From NCBI RefSeq assembly GCF_027797465.1, contig NZ_CP115608.1:1-64000 (forward strand): a DNA stretch of 64,000 nucleotides, given 5' to 3'. Position numbers and translations under genes: made by a program. The stretch comes from Campylobacter sp. CN_NE2 (GTDB lineage: Bacteria > Campylobacterota > Campylobacteria > Campylobacterales > Campylobacteraceae). This document shows, piece after piece, positions 1 through 8,785 of this stretch. Positions within the stretch are counted from its first letter, which is position 1, and each line of letters begins with the position of its first letter. Under the pieces are notes generated by a model, which did not search any database, was not told the origin of the DNA, and saw nothing but the letters and a program-made list of their open reading frames with translations.

Positions 1-165
1 GGCTGACTTGCGAAGCGCCCCTTTCCCCCTTAACAACCCCCATACCCTGCACGCTTTTATCGTGGCAAATTTAGAAAAAAGTTTGCAAACTTTTTTCTAA
101 ATTTGGTTTTATGGAAAATTTGCTAACGCAAATTTTTGGACTGAGTTGTTTTGTAAATTTAAACA
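1..165. other. Intergenic AT-rich stretch with a 40-bp perfect palindrome
   Basis: No credible gene is visible before rpsB. Positions 66-105 form an uninterrupted 40-bp palindrome built on AAATTTAG, an A run and GTTTG, which could fold as a hairpin or act as a bidirectional terminator for a gene outside the window. The first 60 bases are C-rich compared with the rest of the window and carry no recognisable motif. The short open frame at 277-459 further on lies wholly inside a repeat and has no family resemblance. Confidence 0.5.
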
Positions 166-363
166 TTGGCGATTGCTTCTAATTTGCTACGCAAATTCTC
201 GCAATGACAATGGAAGCAAATTTGAAATTTCAAAACAATTCAATGTTAAATTTAAACGACAAATGCCGACGATTTTTTGTGCTTACGAGTTTGGACGAGT
301 GAGATAAGCCTGTTTTGGCTATCGAACGAAGTCCAAACGAAGTATCACAAAAAAGCTAGGCTG
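166..363 (-). repeat. Dispersed nested-hairpin repeat, copy 1
   Basis: Read on the minus strand, the element starts CAGCCTAGCTTTTTT, runs through a hairpin whose arms are about 272-296 and 331-355, passes the conserved block AATCGTCGGCATTTG (261-275), then a TTGAATTG..GAAATTTC spacer, and ends with the CCATTGTCATTGCGAG..GAAGCAATCGCCAA module (166-213). The same ordered modules occur at 15817-15994. The hairpin sequence differs from copy to copy while the flanks are kept. Confidence 0.7.
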
Positions 364-417
364 GGTTCAATCTCCAATTTATACCATAAATTTATCTTAA
401 ATTTAGCATACTTTCAG

Positions 418-423
418 TATAAT
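418..423 (+). promoter_or_regulatory. Putative -10 box for the rpsB-tsf operon
   Basis: A perfect TATAAT lies about 150 bp upstream of the rpsB start, with a T/A-rich stretch and no clear -35, as is usual for Campylobacter sigma-70 promoters. The leader of roughly 140 nt would leave room for ribosomal-protein feedback control, but no specific structure was recognised. Confidence 0.5.
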
Positions 424-572
424 CCACACTTCATTTCACACGCATTTATCCTTATTTAGTTGCAAATTTGGCAAGTTGTGAAAGCAATTTTCACGCCCAA
501 AAAGCCCTAAATTTGCTAAAAAATGCGGAGGAAGAAACTAAATTTCGGGCTAGTCCCATAAGGAGAAAACTC

Positions 573-1367
573 ATGGTTACAATGAGAGATTTATTAGAAT
601 GTGGCGTTCATTTTGGTCACCAAACACGCCGCTGGAACCCAAAAATGAAGAAATTCATTTTCGGCGAGAGAAAAGGTATCTATATCATAGATTTGCAAAA
701 AACTATCCGCTACTTCCGCTACACTTACAATGTCGTTCGCGACGCAGCAGCTGAGGGCAAAACAGTGCTATTTGTCGGCACTAAAAAACAAGCAGGTGCG
801 ACTTTGCGTGAATACGCCGAAAAATGCGGAATGCCATTTGTAAATCATCGCTGGTTAGGCGGTATGCTAACAAATTTCAGCACTATCAAACAATCAATCC
901 GCAAACTAGAAGTCATCGAAGCTATGGAAGAAGACGGCTCAATCAACCTTCTAACAAAAAAAGAAGCCCTAATGCTACGCCGCAAAAAAGAGAAATTAGA
1001 GCAATATCTAGGTGGAATTCGCAATATGAAAAGCTTGCCTGATATGATTTTTGTCATCGATGTAGTAAAAGAAAAAATCGCCGTAGCAGAAGCAAACAGA
1101 CTAAAAATCCCTGTCGTAGCTCCACTAGATACAAACTGCGACCCAGATGTTGTAGATTTCCCAATTCCGGGCAATGATGACGCTATCCGTTCAGTTCAAC
1201 TTTTCTGCCAAGAAATGGCTGAGGCTATCAACGAAGGAAAAGCGCTAAGAGACCAAGACGGCGAAGTAAGCGAAGAAAAAGCAGAAGTAAGCCAAGAAGA
1301 AAAAGATGAAATCGTAGAAGAAGCGATGAGCGAAGAAGATTTCGAAACAGCAGAGGACGCAGAATAA
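573..1367 (+). CDS. rpsB: 30S ribosomal protein S2
   Basis: Structural component of the small ribosomal subunit, 264 aa. The start at 573 is chosen because the protein then begins [17 protein letters not shown], the conserved S2 N-terminus, and because AAGGAG lies 8 bases upstream. A longer reading from a TTG at 468 adds 35 unconserved residues without a ribosome-binding site. The hallmark [11 protein letters not shown] and the [14 protein letters not shown] segments are present, and the C-terminal tail is Glu-rich as in other Campylobacter S2 proteins. The stop overlaps the tsf ATG by one base (TAATG), so the two are translationally coupled. Confidence 0.97.
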   Translation: MVTMRDLLECGVHFGHQTRRWNPKMKKFIFGERKGIYIIDLQKTIRYFRYTYNVVRDAAAEGKTVLFVGTKKQAGATLREYAEKCGMPFVNHRWLGGMLTNFSTIKQSIRKLEVIEAMEEDGSINLLTKKEALMLRRKKEKLEQYLGGIRNMKSLPDMIFVIDVVKEKIAVAEANRLKIPVVAPLDTNCDPDVVDFPIPGNDDAIRSVQLFCQEMAEAINEGKALRDQDGEVSEEKAEVSQEEKDEIVEEAMSEEDFETAEDAE

Positions 1368-2419
1368 TGGAAATTTCAGCACAAATGGTAAAAGAGCTCC
1401 GTGAAAGCACCGGAGCAGGTATGTTAGAGTGTAAAAAAGCGTTGGTCGAAACAGCAGGCGATATGGAAAAGGCTGTTGATTGGCTACGCGAAAAAGGTCT
1501 TGGCAAAGCTGCTAAAAAAGCTGATAGACTAGCTAGTGAAGGCTTAGCGCAAGTTTTGATAAATAATGACTGCACAACAGGAAGCCTAATCGAAGTAAAT
1601 TCAGAAACAGACTTTGTCGCTAAAAACGAAAAATTCGTCGATATGGTTAAAAAAACAATCAATCAAATTCAAGCAAAAGGCTTAAAAACAATCGACGAGC
1701 TAAACGCTAGTGAAATCGACGGCGTTAAATTTGAAGATTATTTAAAAAATCAAATCGCTACAATCGGCGAAAATTTGGTTGTTCGCAGATTTGATACTAT
1801 CAAAGGCGAAGTAGTAAGCGGCTACTTGCACTCAAACGGCAGAGTTGCCGTTGTCATCGCTGCCGAGTGCGGTGGTGCCGATAAAGCAAAAGTGGGCGAG
1901 TTTTTAAAATCACTTTGTATGCACGCAGCTGCGATGAAACCAAGCGTTATTAGCTACAACGAATTTGATAAAGATTTTATCGAAAAAGAAGTTGTAGCGC
2001 TTAAAGCTGAGCTAGAAAAAGAAAATGAAGAGCTTGTAAGACTAGGCAAACCGCTTCATAAAATCCCTGAATTTGGCTCAAAATCTCAAATCACAGATGA
2101 AGTTTTGGCTCGTGTAACGCAAGATTTAAAAGCCGAACTTAAAAAACAAAACAAACCTGAGCAAATTTGGGATAAGATAATTCCGGGTCAAATAGATAGA
2201 TTTTTTGCCGATAATACGATTTTAGATCAAAGATTAACACTTTTGGGACAATTTTTCGTAATGGACGATAAAAAAACTATCGAGCAAGTTATCGCTGAAA
2301 AAAGCAAAGAACTTGGCGGAAATATCGTTATCACAAGCTATGTTCGCTACGAAGTAGGCGAGGGCTTAGAGAAAAAAGTTGATGATTTTGCTGCCGAAGT
2401 TGCGGCTCAAATTGGCTAA
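1367..2419 (+). CDS. tsf: Elongation factor Ts
   Basis: Guanine-nucleotide exchange factor that recycles EF-Tu-GDP in the cytoplasm. 350 aa, similar to other epsilonproteobacterial EF-Ts. The N-terminal UBA-like domain (LRESTGAGMLECKKAL, residues 11-26) and the nucleotide-exchange signature TDFVAKN (81-87) are intact, followed by the paired dimerisation repeats. The ATG overlaps the rpsB stop by one base, the universal rpsB-tsf arrangement. Its partner EF-Tu is encoded at 51529 in this window. Confidence 0.97.
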   Translation: MEISAQMVKELRESTGAGMLECKKALVETAGDMEKAVDWLREKGLGKAAKKADRLASEGLAQVLINNDCTTGSLIEVNSETDFVAKNEKFVDMVKKTINQIQAKGLKTIDELNASEIDGVKFEDYLKNQIATIGENLVVRRFDTIKGEVVSGYLHSNGRVAVVIAAECGGADKAKVGEFLKSLCMHAAAMKPSVISYNEFDKDFIEKEVVALKAELEKENEELVRLGKPLHKIPEFGSKSQITDEVLARVTQDLKAELKKQNKPEQIWDKIIPGQIDRFFADNTILDQRLTLLGQFFVMDDKKTIEQVIAEKSKELGGNIVITSYVRYEVGEGLEKKVDDFAAEVAAQIG

Positions 2420-2421
2420 AA

Positions 2422-3066
2422 ATGGAACTTTTAAAGGGCGTTAATCTTACTCATGCGTATGATTATACGCTCTTTGAAAATATAAATTTATCAATCCACG
2501 AAAAAGAGAGCATAGCCGTTTTGGGTGTGAGCGGTTGTGGGAAATCCACTCTTTTGCACATTTTATGCACTTTGTTAAAGCCAAATTTGGGCGAAGTTTA
2601 TTTTAATGAAAAAGAAATTTACTCACTTAAAGATGATGAAAAAATCAAAATTCGCAGAAATGATTTTGGTATAATTTTTCAATCACACTACCTTTTTAAG
2701 GGCTTTTCAGCGTATGAAAATATAGAACTAGCTGCAAAACTTACAAAACAAGAGATCGATGAGAAAATCTTGCAAAAGCTAAAAATCCAAAGTGTCGTAA
2801 AACAAAGCGTAGGGGATCTTAGTGGCGGTCAGCAACAACGAATTAGCATAGCAAGGGTGCTAAGTAAAAAACCAAAAATAATTTTTGCCGATGAACCCAC
2901 AGGAAATTTAGACAAAGATACGGCAAATGATGTAATGAGCGTGATTTTTGATTATATCCAAGAAGTCAGTGGCGCACTCGTGCTAGTAACGCACGATGAA
3001 AATTTGGCCAAAAAATGCTCCACGGTTTATCGCTTAAACGAAAAAAAATTAGAAAAAATCTCATAA
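2422..3066 (+). CDS. ABC transporter ATP-binding protein, LolD/FtsE-like
   Basis: 214 aa, a single nucleotide-binding domain: Walker A GVSGCGKST (35-43), Q-loop FQS (86-88), signature LSGGQ (133-137), Walker B IIFADEP (153-159) and H-loop His191. The spacing and the ADEPTGNLD sequence place it in the LolD/MacB/FtsE group, which works with a MacB-FtsX-type permease at the inner membrane. No permease lies next to it here. The same lone ATPase follows tsf in C. jejuni as I recall (Cj1180c). It starts two bases after the tsf stop and is probably co-transcribed. Substrate unknown. Confidence 0.88.
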   Translation: MELLKGVNLTHAYDYTLFENINLSIHEKESIAVLGVSGCGKSTLLHILCTLLKPNLGEVYFNEKEIYSLKDDEKIKIRRNDFGIIFQSHYLFKGFSAYENIELAAKLTKQEIDEKILQKLKIQSVVKQSVGDLSGGQQQRISIARVLSKKPKIIFADEPTGNLDKDTANDVMSVIFDYIQEVSGALVLVTHDENLAKKCSTVYRLNEKKLEKIS

Positions 3067-3143
3067 ATTTATCCAAAAATAAGCAACTAATAATAAAAAA
3101 TGTTCTAAAATATCCTATTAATTTGTCGTAAGAGAGTTGCAAA
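3067..3143 (+). other. Gap where fliR sits in C. jejuni
   Basis: In C. jejuni the flagellar export protein gene fliR separates the ABC ATPase from the acidic protein. Here only 77 bp remain, with no fliR remnant in any frame. A TGTTCTAAAATATCC stretch and a GTAAGAGAGTTG ribosome-binding region show that the spacer may serve as promoter and leader for the acidic protein gene. Confidence 0.6.
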
Positions 3144-4928
3144 ATGAAAATTTTACTTGATAATAACAATGCTTCGATCGCAAATGTCGTAAATATCTGT
3201 TGCGAACGCATAAATGCGGAAGTTTTGCCATACTCAAATGACATAGACGAATATGATTTGATTATTAAAAATTATGATGATGGTTGCGATATTTCGGAAT
3301 TTGATAAAACAAAAACACTTTTTTTGGTTCCGAAAAATTTAATCGGTAACTTTTCGTCAAATTTGTCTTTGCCAAAGCCGTTTTTGCCGATAGATTTGAT
3401 AAATTTTTTAACAAATTTTGGCTCTTTTGTTTCTAATTCTAACAGCGACGAAACTCAAAATTTAGATAATACTTTTAGCGAAGCTATGGGCGAAAAAATC
3501 GCACAAGATATACAAACCATAAGCCAAATCGTCAAAGAAATCGACGATATGCCTACACAAAATCAAGAAAAAATTCAAATAGGGGGTGCCATTATGCCTA
3601 GCGGTAGCGAAAATATAGATAATGTCATAGATATACTAGATGATGATAGACCGCTCGATGAAATCTTAAAAGAACTTAACCAAAAAGCTAAGAGCTCTCA
3701 AACGACAAATATCGCCGAGACAAAAGTCGAGACACAAAACGCACAAACTAGCGAGAATTTGGCTGTGCCTGTAATACCGTTAGATGAGAATTTTGATATG
3801 GACGATGATATTCCGCTTGATCAATTTATCCAAAATATGCAAAATCAAAGCACAGAAAATTCTCAAAATTTACAAAATTCACAGAGTGTGGAAAATTTAC
3901 AAAATTCGCAACCAAACGGTAACGAAATAAGCATAGATGATAATTTTGAGCTAGATGATGATATTCCTCTTGATCAATTTATCCAAAATATGCAAAAAAA
4001 TGAAGTTTCAAACGAACAAGAGGAATTTAATCAAATTTTAAATAGCATCGATAAAGATGATTTTGCCAAAGATGACAACGGGCAAAATTCGGCTACTAGC
4101 GATAATCTTGCGCAAATTCAAAATTTAAACACAGAAGAAAATTCGCAGATCAAACAGGCAGATGATGATTTTGTGCCACTTGAACTAAATGATGATATTG
4201 ATTTGGTGCCTTTAAATTTAGCTGAACAAGATGATACAAATTTATTTGACGATGATGAGTTGCCGCCGCTAGAAATGCCAAATGACGATGATTTTGCGCC
4301 GTTAAATTTGCTAGAACAAGACGATATAAGCTTTGACGATGATGAATTGCCACCACTAGAAATTCCAAATATTGATGATTTTACTCCATCAAGCCTAGCT
4401 GATGATACAAAATACGGAAAAGCCCAAAATATCAGTAGCGACGAAGTGGCTCCGTTAGAAATTTTAAACGATGATACAAATAAAGTAAATTTAGTCGATG
4501 AGCCACAAGATGAAGCGCCAATCGGGCTTGTATCGGATGATGAGATTGCTATTCCTATCATCAATGATCTCCCAAAACAAACAATCGAAACTAAAAAAGT
4601 TGAAGAACCAAAAGATTTTTCTAGTTTAAAACTCGTTGAAGTCGGCAAATTTGCAGATGATGAGTTGCAAAAATTGCCAGAAAAACCACAAGAAAAAGTG
4701 GAAGACGAAGACGAAAAACAAGACAATGAAAATTTGCAAAAAAATCAAAGTGAAAAAGAGCAAATTTTGGCTCAAAATGACGAAGAAATGAGCATTGATG
4801 AGTTAAAAGAAAAACTAGAAGAAACATTTAAAAAAGCTTTCGAAATGAGTGTTGCTAGTGATGAAAAATTAGCTAAGGCATTAAGAAATCTAAAATTTGA
4901 TCTAAATATTGCTTTTAAGGATAAATAG
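3144..4928 (+). CDS. Highly acidic, repeat-rich protein of unknown function
   Basis: 594 aa. After an N-terminal region of about 90 residues that looks folded (hydrophobic strands, FLVPKNL), most of the chain is Asp/Glu-rich and low complexity. Two copies of a DDDIPLDQFIQNMQ unit are encoded at about 3785-3842 and 3936-3995, and a second unit, DDDELPPLE(M/I)PN..DDF, is tandemly repeated at about 4207-4380. Gln/Asn/Ser linkers join the units. The C-terminal 80 residues are helical and charged. Its position before gmk-tatA-argS matches the C. jejuni gene described as a highly acidic protein. The name FlgX has been linked to export-chaperone work at this locus in C. jejuni, but I cannot show orthology. 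A flagellar role would be odd given that fliR is missing. Confidence 0.7.
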   Translation: MKILLDNNNASIANVVNICCERINAEVLPYSNDIDEYDLIIKNYDDGCDISEFDKTKTLFLVPKNLIGNFSSNLSLPKPFLPIDLINFLTNFGSFVSNSNSDETQNLDNTFSEAMGEKIAQDIQTISQIVKEIDDMPTQNQEKIQIGGAIMPSGSENIDNVIDILDDDRPLDEILKELNQKAKSSQTTNIAETKVETQNAQTSENLAVPVIPLDENFDMDDDIPLDQFIQNMQNQSTENSQNLQNSQSVENLQNSQPNGNEISIDDNFELDDDIPLDQFIQNMQKNEVSNEQEEFNQILNSIDKDDFAKDDNGQNSATSDNLAQIQNLNTEENSQIKQADDDFVPLELNDDIDLVPLNLAEQDDTNLFDDDELPPLEMPNDDDFAPLNLLEQDDISFDDDELPPLEIPNIDDFTPSSLADDTKYGKAQNISSDEVAPLEILNDDTNKVNLVDEPQDEAPIGLVSDDEIAIPIINDLPKQTIETKKVEEPKDFSSLKLVEVGKFADDELQKLPEKPQEKVEDEDEKQDNENLQKNQSEKEQILAQNDEEMSIDELKEKLEETFKKAFEMSVASDEKLAKALRNLKFDLNIAFKDK

Positions 4929-4929
4929 T

Positions 4930-5532
4930 TTGAAAGGGCAAATTTTACTGATTTCAGGTCCAAGCGGAAGCGGAAAAAGCACACTTATAAATCGTTTGAT
5001 GAAAGAAGAAAAAGATATTTATTTTTCCATTTCTTGCACCACACGCGAAATTCGTCAAGGCGAAAAAGATGGCGTGGATTACTATTTTTTAAGCATTGAT
5101 GAGTTTAAAAAAGGCATAGAAAACGGCGAATTTTTAGAGTGGGCTTTGGTTCATAAAAATTATTACGGAACATCGCTAAAACCTGTATTAGAAGCCTTTG
5201 AAGATGATAAAATAGTTATTTTTGATATTGATGTTCAAGGTTTTGACATTGTCAGAGGCATATTTCCTGATGAGATAACTTCTGTTTTTCTTACGACAAA
5301 AAACAGCGACGAGCTTCGAAAACGCCTTGAAGATCGCAATACAAACACGCTCGATGACATCGCAAGACGCCTTGAAAACGCAGTCGGCGAAATGTCGCAT
5401 ATAAAAGATTATGATTATTTGCTTATCAATGATGATTTAGAAAAAGCTTATCAAAATTTAAAATCTATCTTTAAATCGATTAAATGCAATACAAAAAATT
5501 TGAATTTAACCGAATTTATTGATAACTGGTAA
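4930..5532 (+). CDS. gmk: Guanylate kinase
   Basis: Phosphorylates GMP to GDP using ATP, in cytoplasmic purine nucleotide metabolism. 200 aa. P-loop GPSGSGKST (10-18), the GMP-binding [19 protein letters not shown] segment and the lid region with RLEDRNTNT are intact. The TTG start at 4930 is preferred to an upstream TTG-type start at 4909 because AAGGA lies 8-12 bases before it and the protein then begins [13 protein letters not shown], as in homologues. The gene begins two bases after the acidic protein stop. Confidence 0.95.
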   Translation: MKGQILLISGPSGSGKSTLINRLMKEEKDIYFSISCTTREIRQGEKDGVDYYFLSIDEFKKGIENGEFLEWALVHKNYYGTSLKPVLEAFEDDKIVIFDIDVQGFDIVRGIFPDEITSVFLTTKNSDELRKRLEDRNTNTLDDIARRLENAVGEMSHIKDYDYLLINDDLEKAYQNLKSIFKSIKCNTKNLNLTEFIDNW

Positions 5533-5543
5533 AAGGAGAAAAA

Positions 5544-5753
5544 ATGGGTCCAAGTGTCCAACAAATGCTTATTATTTTAGTTATTATCGTGTTGCTTTTC
5601 GGAGCAAAAAAAATCCCTGAACTAGCAAAAGGCGTAGGCAAAGGTATAAAATCGTTCAAAAAAGAGATGGAAGATGACGAGCCTGAAAAAGTAACTAAAA
5701 AAACTGAAACTAGCGACGAAGAAGCCGAAGTTAGCGATACAAAAAAGGCTTAA
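5544..5753 (+). CDS. tatA: Sec-independent protein translocase subunit TatA/E
   Basis: 69 aa. One N-terminal membrane helix (residues about 7-20) is followed by the [20 protein letters not shown] amphipathic helix typical of TatA, then an acidic tail. TatA oligomers form the pore for folded proteins carrying twin-arginine signals. A strong AAAAGGAG lies 7 bases before the ATG. The gmk-tatA-argS order is conserved in Campylobacter. Confidence 0.95.
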   Translation: MGPSVQQMLIILVIIVLLFGAKKIPELAKGVGKGIKSFKKEMEDDEPEKVTKKTETSDEEAEVSDTKKA

Positions 5754-5756
5754 TGT

Positions 5757-7361
5757 TTGAAAAATTTAGTTTTAAAAGAGATTAAAAAAACTCTTGGTAA
5801 AGATATTATTTTAGAAAAACCAAAAGATAAAAATTTAGCGCATTATGCTTCGCCTGTGGCTTTTTCACTCGCAAAAGAGCTTAAAAAAGCCCCAAAAATC
5901 ATAGCAGAAGAGCTAGCCCTTAAATTTGAAAATAGCGAAATTTTAAGCGCAAGTGCCGTAAATGGATATTTAAATTTTCACCTAAAAGCCGAATTTTTAG
6001 GAAATTTAAGCAAAAAAGCTCTAAATTTGAAAAACGAATTTGCCAAAAACGGAGCATTATCTGGCATTAATGAAAATTTAAAAGAAAAAATTCTACTTGA
6101 ATATATCAGTGCAAATCCCACAGGACCGCTTCATATAGGGCATGTCAGGGGTGCTGTTTATGGCGATGTGCTCCAAAGCGTGGGAAATTATTTAGGCGTT
6201 AGGGTTGATACTGAGTATTATATAAATGACGCCGGAAATCAAATCGAGCTGCTCGGCATTTCGATGATTTTAAGAGCTAAAGAGCTTTTTGGCGAAAGCG
6301 TTGAGTATCCTGAAAAATACTACCGCGGCGAGTATATCGATGAGCTTGTAAATTCGGTCGTTAGCAAATTTGGCAAGGAAATTTTTTACGATGAAAGTAG
6401 AGTTTTGGAGCTTGCCGAATTTGGCAAAGATGAAGTTTTAAAAATCATCAAAAAAGATTTAAGCGATGCCGGAATTTTTATACAAAACTGGGTTAGCGAA
6501 AAGTCGCTTTACGGCGAGCTTGACGCCACGATTTCAAAACTTGAAAAAAGCGGACAAATGTATAAAAATGACGGCAAAATTTGGATAAAATCAACCGAGC
6601 TTGGCGATGAAAAAGATCGCGTTGTAGTTAGAGAAGACGGGCGTCCTACATATTTAGCGGGTGATATTGTTTATCATAATAATAAATTTGAACGCGGATA
6701 CGACCGCTACATAAATGTCTGGGGGGCAGATCACCACGGCTACATACCACGCCTTAAAGCTTCGATTCATTTTTTAGGATATGACGAAAATGCCCTTGAA
6801 ATCGCACTTATGCAAATGGTAAATTTGCTAAAAAACGGTGAAGCGTTTAAAATGAGCAAACGATCTGGCACAAGTGTGCTGATGAGCGATGTTTTAAGTG
6901 CTATCGGCAAGGATAATTTGCGATTTATGTTTATCAGCAAAAAAGGCGAAACGCCGCTTGAATTCGACATTGACGAGCTTAAAAACGAAGATAGCTCAAA
7001 TCCGATTTACTATATAAATTACGCTCATGCAAGAATTAATCAAATTTTTGCAAAAGCAGAGAAAAGCGTCGATGAAATTTTGGAAGCTGATTTTAATTCG
7101 CTTGATGAAAACGGCGTAAATTTGGCATTTAACGCACTTGCTTTAAATGAAGTGCTTAATGAAGCTTTTTCTAGTAGGGGTTTGCAAAAAATTCCTGATT
7201 ATCTTAAAAACCTAGCTGCCGATTTTCACAAATACTACAACGAAAACCGAGTAGTCGGAAGCGAAAACGAAGAAGCTAAACTTAAACTTTTTGCCGTTGT
7301 AGCCCTGTCGATACGCACGGCATTTAGCTTAATGGGACTAAACGCAAAAGAAAAAATGTAG
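5757..7361 (+). CDS. argS: Arginyl-tRNA synthetase
   Basis: Class I aminoacyl-tRNA synthetase charging tRNA-Arg. 534 aa, near the family length. The N-terminal Add-1 tRNA-recognition domain is followed by the HIGH signature (GPLHIGHVRGAVYGD) and the KMSKRSG loop, and an anticodon-binding helical domain closes the chain. The TTG start at 5757 follows an AAAAAGG site and lies three bases after the tatA stop. An ATG at 5753 is out of frame and ends after ten codons. A strong hairpin terminator follows directly. Confidence 0.96.
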   Translation: MKNLVLKEIKKTLGKDIILEKPKDKNLAHYASPVAFSLAKELKKAPKIIAEELALKFENSEILSASAVNGYLNFHLKAEFLGNLSKKALNLKNEFAKNGALSGINENLKEKILLEYISANPTGPLHIGHVRGAVYGDVLQSVGNYLGVRVDTEYYINDAGNQIELLGISMILRAKELFGESVEYPEKYYRGEYIDELVNSVVSKFGKEIFYDESRVLELAEFGKDEVLKIIKKDLSDAGIFIQNWVSEKSLYGELDATISKLEKSGQMYKNDGKIWIKSTELGDEKDRVVVREDGRPTYLAGDIVYHNNKFERGYDRYINVWGADHHGYIPRLKASIHFLGYDENALEIALMQMVNLLKNGEAFKMSKRSGTSVLMSDVLSAIGKDNLRFMFISKKGETPLEFDIDELKNEDSSNPIYYINYAHARINQIFAKAEKSVDEILEADFNSLDENGVNLAFNALALNEVLNEAFSSRGLQKIPDYLKNLAADFHKYYNENRVVGSENEEAKLKLFAVVALSIRTAFSLMGLNAKEKM

Positions 7362-7400
7362 TTATCACAAAGCCAAAAAACGGCTTTGTGATAATTTTTT
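7362..7400 (+). terminator. Rho-independent terminator after argS
   Basis: TTATCACAAAGCC and GGCTTTGTGATAA form a perfect 13-bp stem around an AAAAAAC loop, followed by TTTTTT. It closes the rpsB-to-argS run. Confidence 0.9.
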
Positions 7401-7508
7401 GCTTACATTAAATTATGATTTTTCACATATTTAAACTATATCGGTAAAATTTAAGAGTTAAAATTCAATAGAGTTTGAGTTTTAAAAAATTGATAAAAAG
7501 GTAAATTT

Positions 7509-8255
7509 ATGAAAATATTTAAATTTTTTGCGTTTTTAGCAATATTTGTAAATTTGGCTTTTGGCGAGAGTGTCAGCGTGAAGTATGCCGTTAAATTCGG
7601 CATTTTTGGCGAGATTGGCGTAGCAAATGCCACGCTTGTAAAAGATGAAGCCAAAAAAACATACGAAATCACTTTGGATGCCAAAACCACAGGGCTTACA
7701 AACTCCATTAGCGGAAATCGCCGCGAATATTTTCACTCAAAAGGCAAAATCATAGGAAATACTTTGGTGCCTGATATTTACACGCACGAAGTAAATCGCA
7801 ATAAAAAAGGCAAAGAGCGAATTTCGCGCAAAATTTTTACATTTGATCACGCAAATTCGGCTGTAAATTTAAAGCGAGAAAGTGGCTACAAAGGCGAAAA
7901 AATGGATATTTCAAACGAAAAACTAGGATATTATGCCACAAACGACCTTTTAAGCCTGTTTTTTAACTTTTCAAAACTCCAGCACTCATCAAACAAATTC
8001 TACACAACCGCAGTCGGTGCGAAAAATGAAAACGGGCGAATTGACATAATAATCCCACAAGATAAGCAAAAAACCGCCGTTCAAAATGAGCTTGAAAGCG
8101 AATTTGACCCGTATATCGTTTTTATAAATCAAAAAATATTTTCTAGCGCTAGGGGTGAGCTTTATTTGAGTTTAAACGAACGCGGATACGCAAATAAAGC
8201 GATTTTGAAAAATGTTTTACTTTTTGGAGATATTAGAGCCGAGCTTTTGGAATAA
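7509..8255 (+). CDS. Secreted DUF3108-family protein
   Basis: 248 aa. N-terminal signal peptide MKIFKFFAFLAIFVNLAFG, then a beta-rich chain with alternating hydrophobic strands (SVKYAVKFGIFGEIGVANATL, NEKLGYYATNDLLSLFFNF) that matches the DUF3108 type of periplasmic protein. Function unknown. It has its own leader after the argS terminator and no operon partner. Confidence 0.75.
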   Translation: MKIFKFFAFLAIFVNLAFGESVSVKYAVKFGIFGEIGVANATLVKDEAKKTYEITLDAKTTGLTNSISGNRREYFHSKGKIIGNTLVPDIYTHEVNRNKKGKERISRKIFTFDHANSAVNLKRESGYKGEKMDISNEKLGYYATNDLLSLFFNFSKLQHSSNKFYTTAVGAKNENGRIDIIIPQDKQKTAVQNELESEFDPYIVFINQKIFSSARGELYLSLNERGYANKAILKNVLLFGDIRAELLE

Positions 8256-8265
8256 ATTTATCTTA

Positions 8266-8319
8266 GATACTGCGCCAAATTTGAGAATTTCTTAAATTTA
8301 AAAAATTTGACGCAGTATC
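8266..8319. repeat. Large inverted repeat between DUF3108 and the tRNA block
   Basis: GATACTGCGCCAAATTT at 8266 pairs with AAATTTGACGCAGTATC ending at 8319, with one mismatch over 17 bp. No U run follows on either strand, so it is not a standard terminator. It lies between convergent units and may stall transcription or belong to the same class of stems as the dispersed repeats. Confidence 0.6.
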
Positions 8320-8391
8320 GCAAAAACCACGCTAAATCTTAAATTTAACAATCAATTTTTTTCGGATTTCATAAATTTTGAGCAAAAAAAA

Positions 8392-8467
8392 TGGTGTCCT
8401 GCGTTGGATTCGAACCAACGGCCCCCTCCTTAAAAGGGAGATGCTCTACCTACTGAGCTAGCAAGAC
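8392..8467 (-). tRNA. tRNA-Lys (anticodon TTT)
   Basis: 76-nt cloverleaf on the minus strand: acceptor GTCTTGC/GCAGGAC, D-stem GCTC/GAGC, anticodon loop CTTTTAA, T-arm GTTGG TTCGAAT CCAAC, discriminator A and an encoded CCA. Last of three tRNA genes transcribed together leftwards. Confidence 0.95.
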
Positions 8468-8474
8468 ACCTAAA

Positions 8475-8551
8475 TGGCGCGATGAATGGGGCTCGAACCC
8501 ACGACCTCCGCCGTGACAGGGCGGCATTCTAACCAGCTGAACTACCATCGC
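8475..8551 (-). tRNA. tRNA-Asp (anticodon GTC)
   Basis: 77-nt cloverleaf: acceptor GCGATGG/TCATCGC, anticodon stem CCGCC/GGCGG around CTGTCAC, T-loop TTCGAGC, discriminator G as expected for aspartate, CCA encoded. Eight bases from tRNA-Lys. Confidence 0.95.
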
Positions 8552-8568
8552 ACAAAACAGTAATAAAA

Positions 8569-8644
8569 TGGTGGTCGCTATAAGACTCGAACTTATGACA
8601 TCCACCTTGTAAGGGTGGCGCTCTACCAACTGAGCTAAGCGACC
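8569..8644 (-). tRNA. tRNA-Val (anticodon TAC)
   Basis: 76-nt cloverleaf: acceptor GGTCGCT/AGCGACC, anticodon stem CCACC/GGTGG around CTTACAA, discriminator A, CCA encoded. First gene of the Val-Asp-Lys cluster, 33 bp after its -10 box. Confidence 0.95.
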
Positions 8645-8676
8645 TTTCCTTTGCTATCTTTTGCAAAAGAATTGTA

Positions 8677-8682
8677 ATTATA
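8677..8682 (-). promoter_or_regulatory. -10 box for the tRNA Val-Asp-Lys cluster
   Basis: ATTATA on the plus strand reads TATAAT on the minus strand, preceded there by GTG (TGTATAAT), and lies 33 bp before the tRNA-Val 5' end. It fits a stable-RNA promoter. Confidence 0.65.
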
Positions 8683-8785
8683 CAGCCAAGATAATAAAAA
8701 TTTACTTAAATTTCATAAAAAAAGCTAATTTATTTTAAATTTTTGATATACTTACAAAAAATTTTTGGAAAATTTAGATAAAAAT

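Noticed and set aside
277-459. 60-codon open frame upstream of rpsB
   Set aside because: Lies inside a dispersed repeat and the rpsB promoter region, no ribosome-binding site, no family resemblance.
468-572. N-terminal extension of S2 starting at a TTG
   Set aside because: Adds 35 unconserved residues. The 573 start has AAGGAG and the conserved [11 protein letters not shown] beginning.
4118-4726. Open frame of 202 codons on the minus strand opposite the acidic protein
   Set aside because: Ser-rich mirror of Asp-rich codons (GAT/ATC), a composition artefact.
8266-8319. Inverted repeat as a CRISPR or terminator
   Set aside because: A single stem with no repeated spacers and no U run. No CRISPR array was found anywhere in the window.
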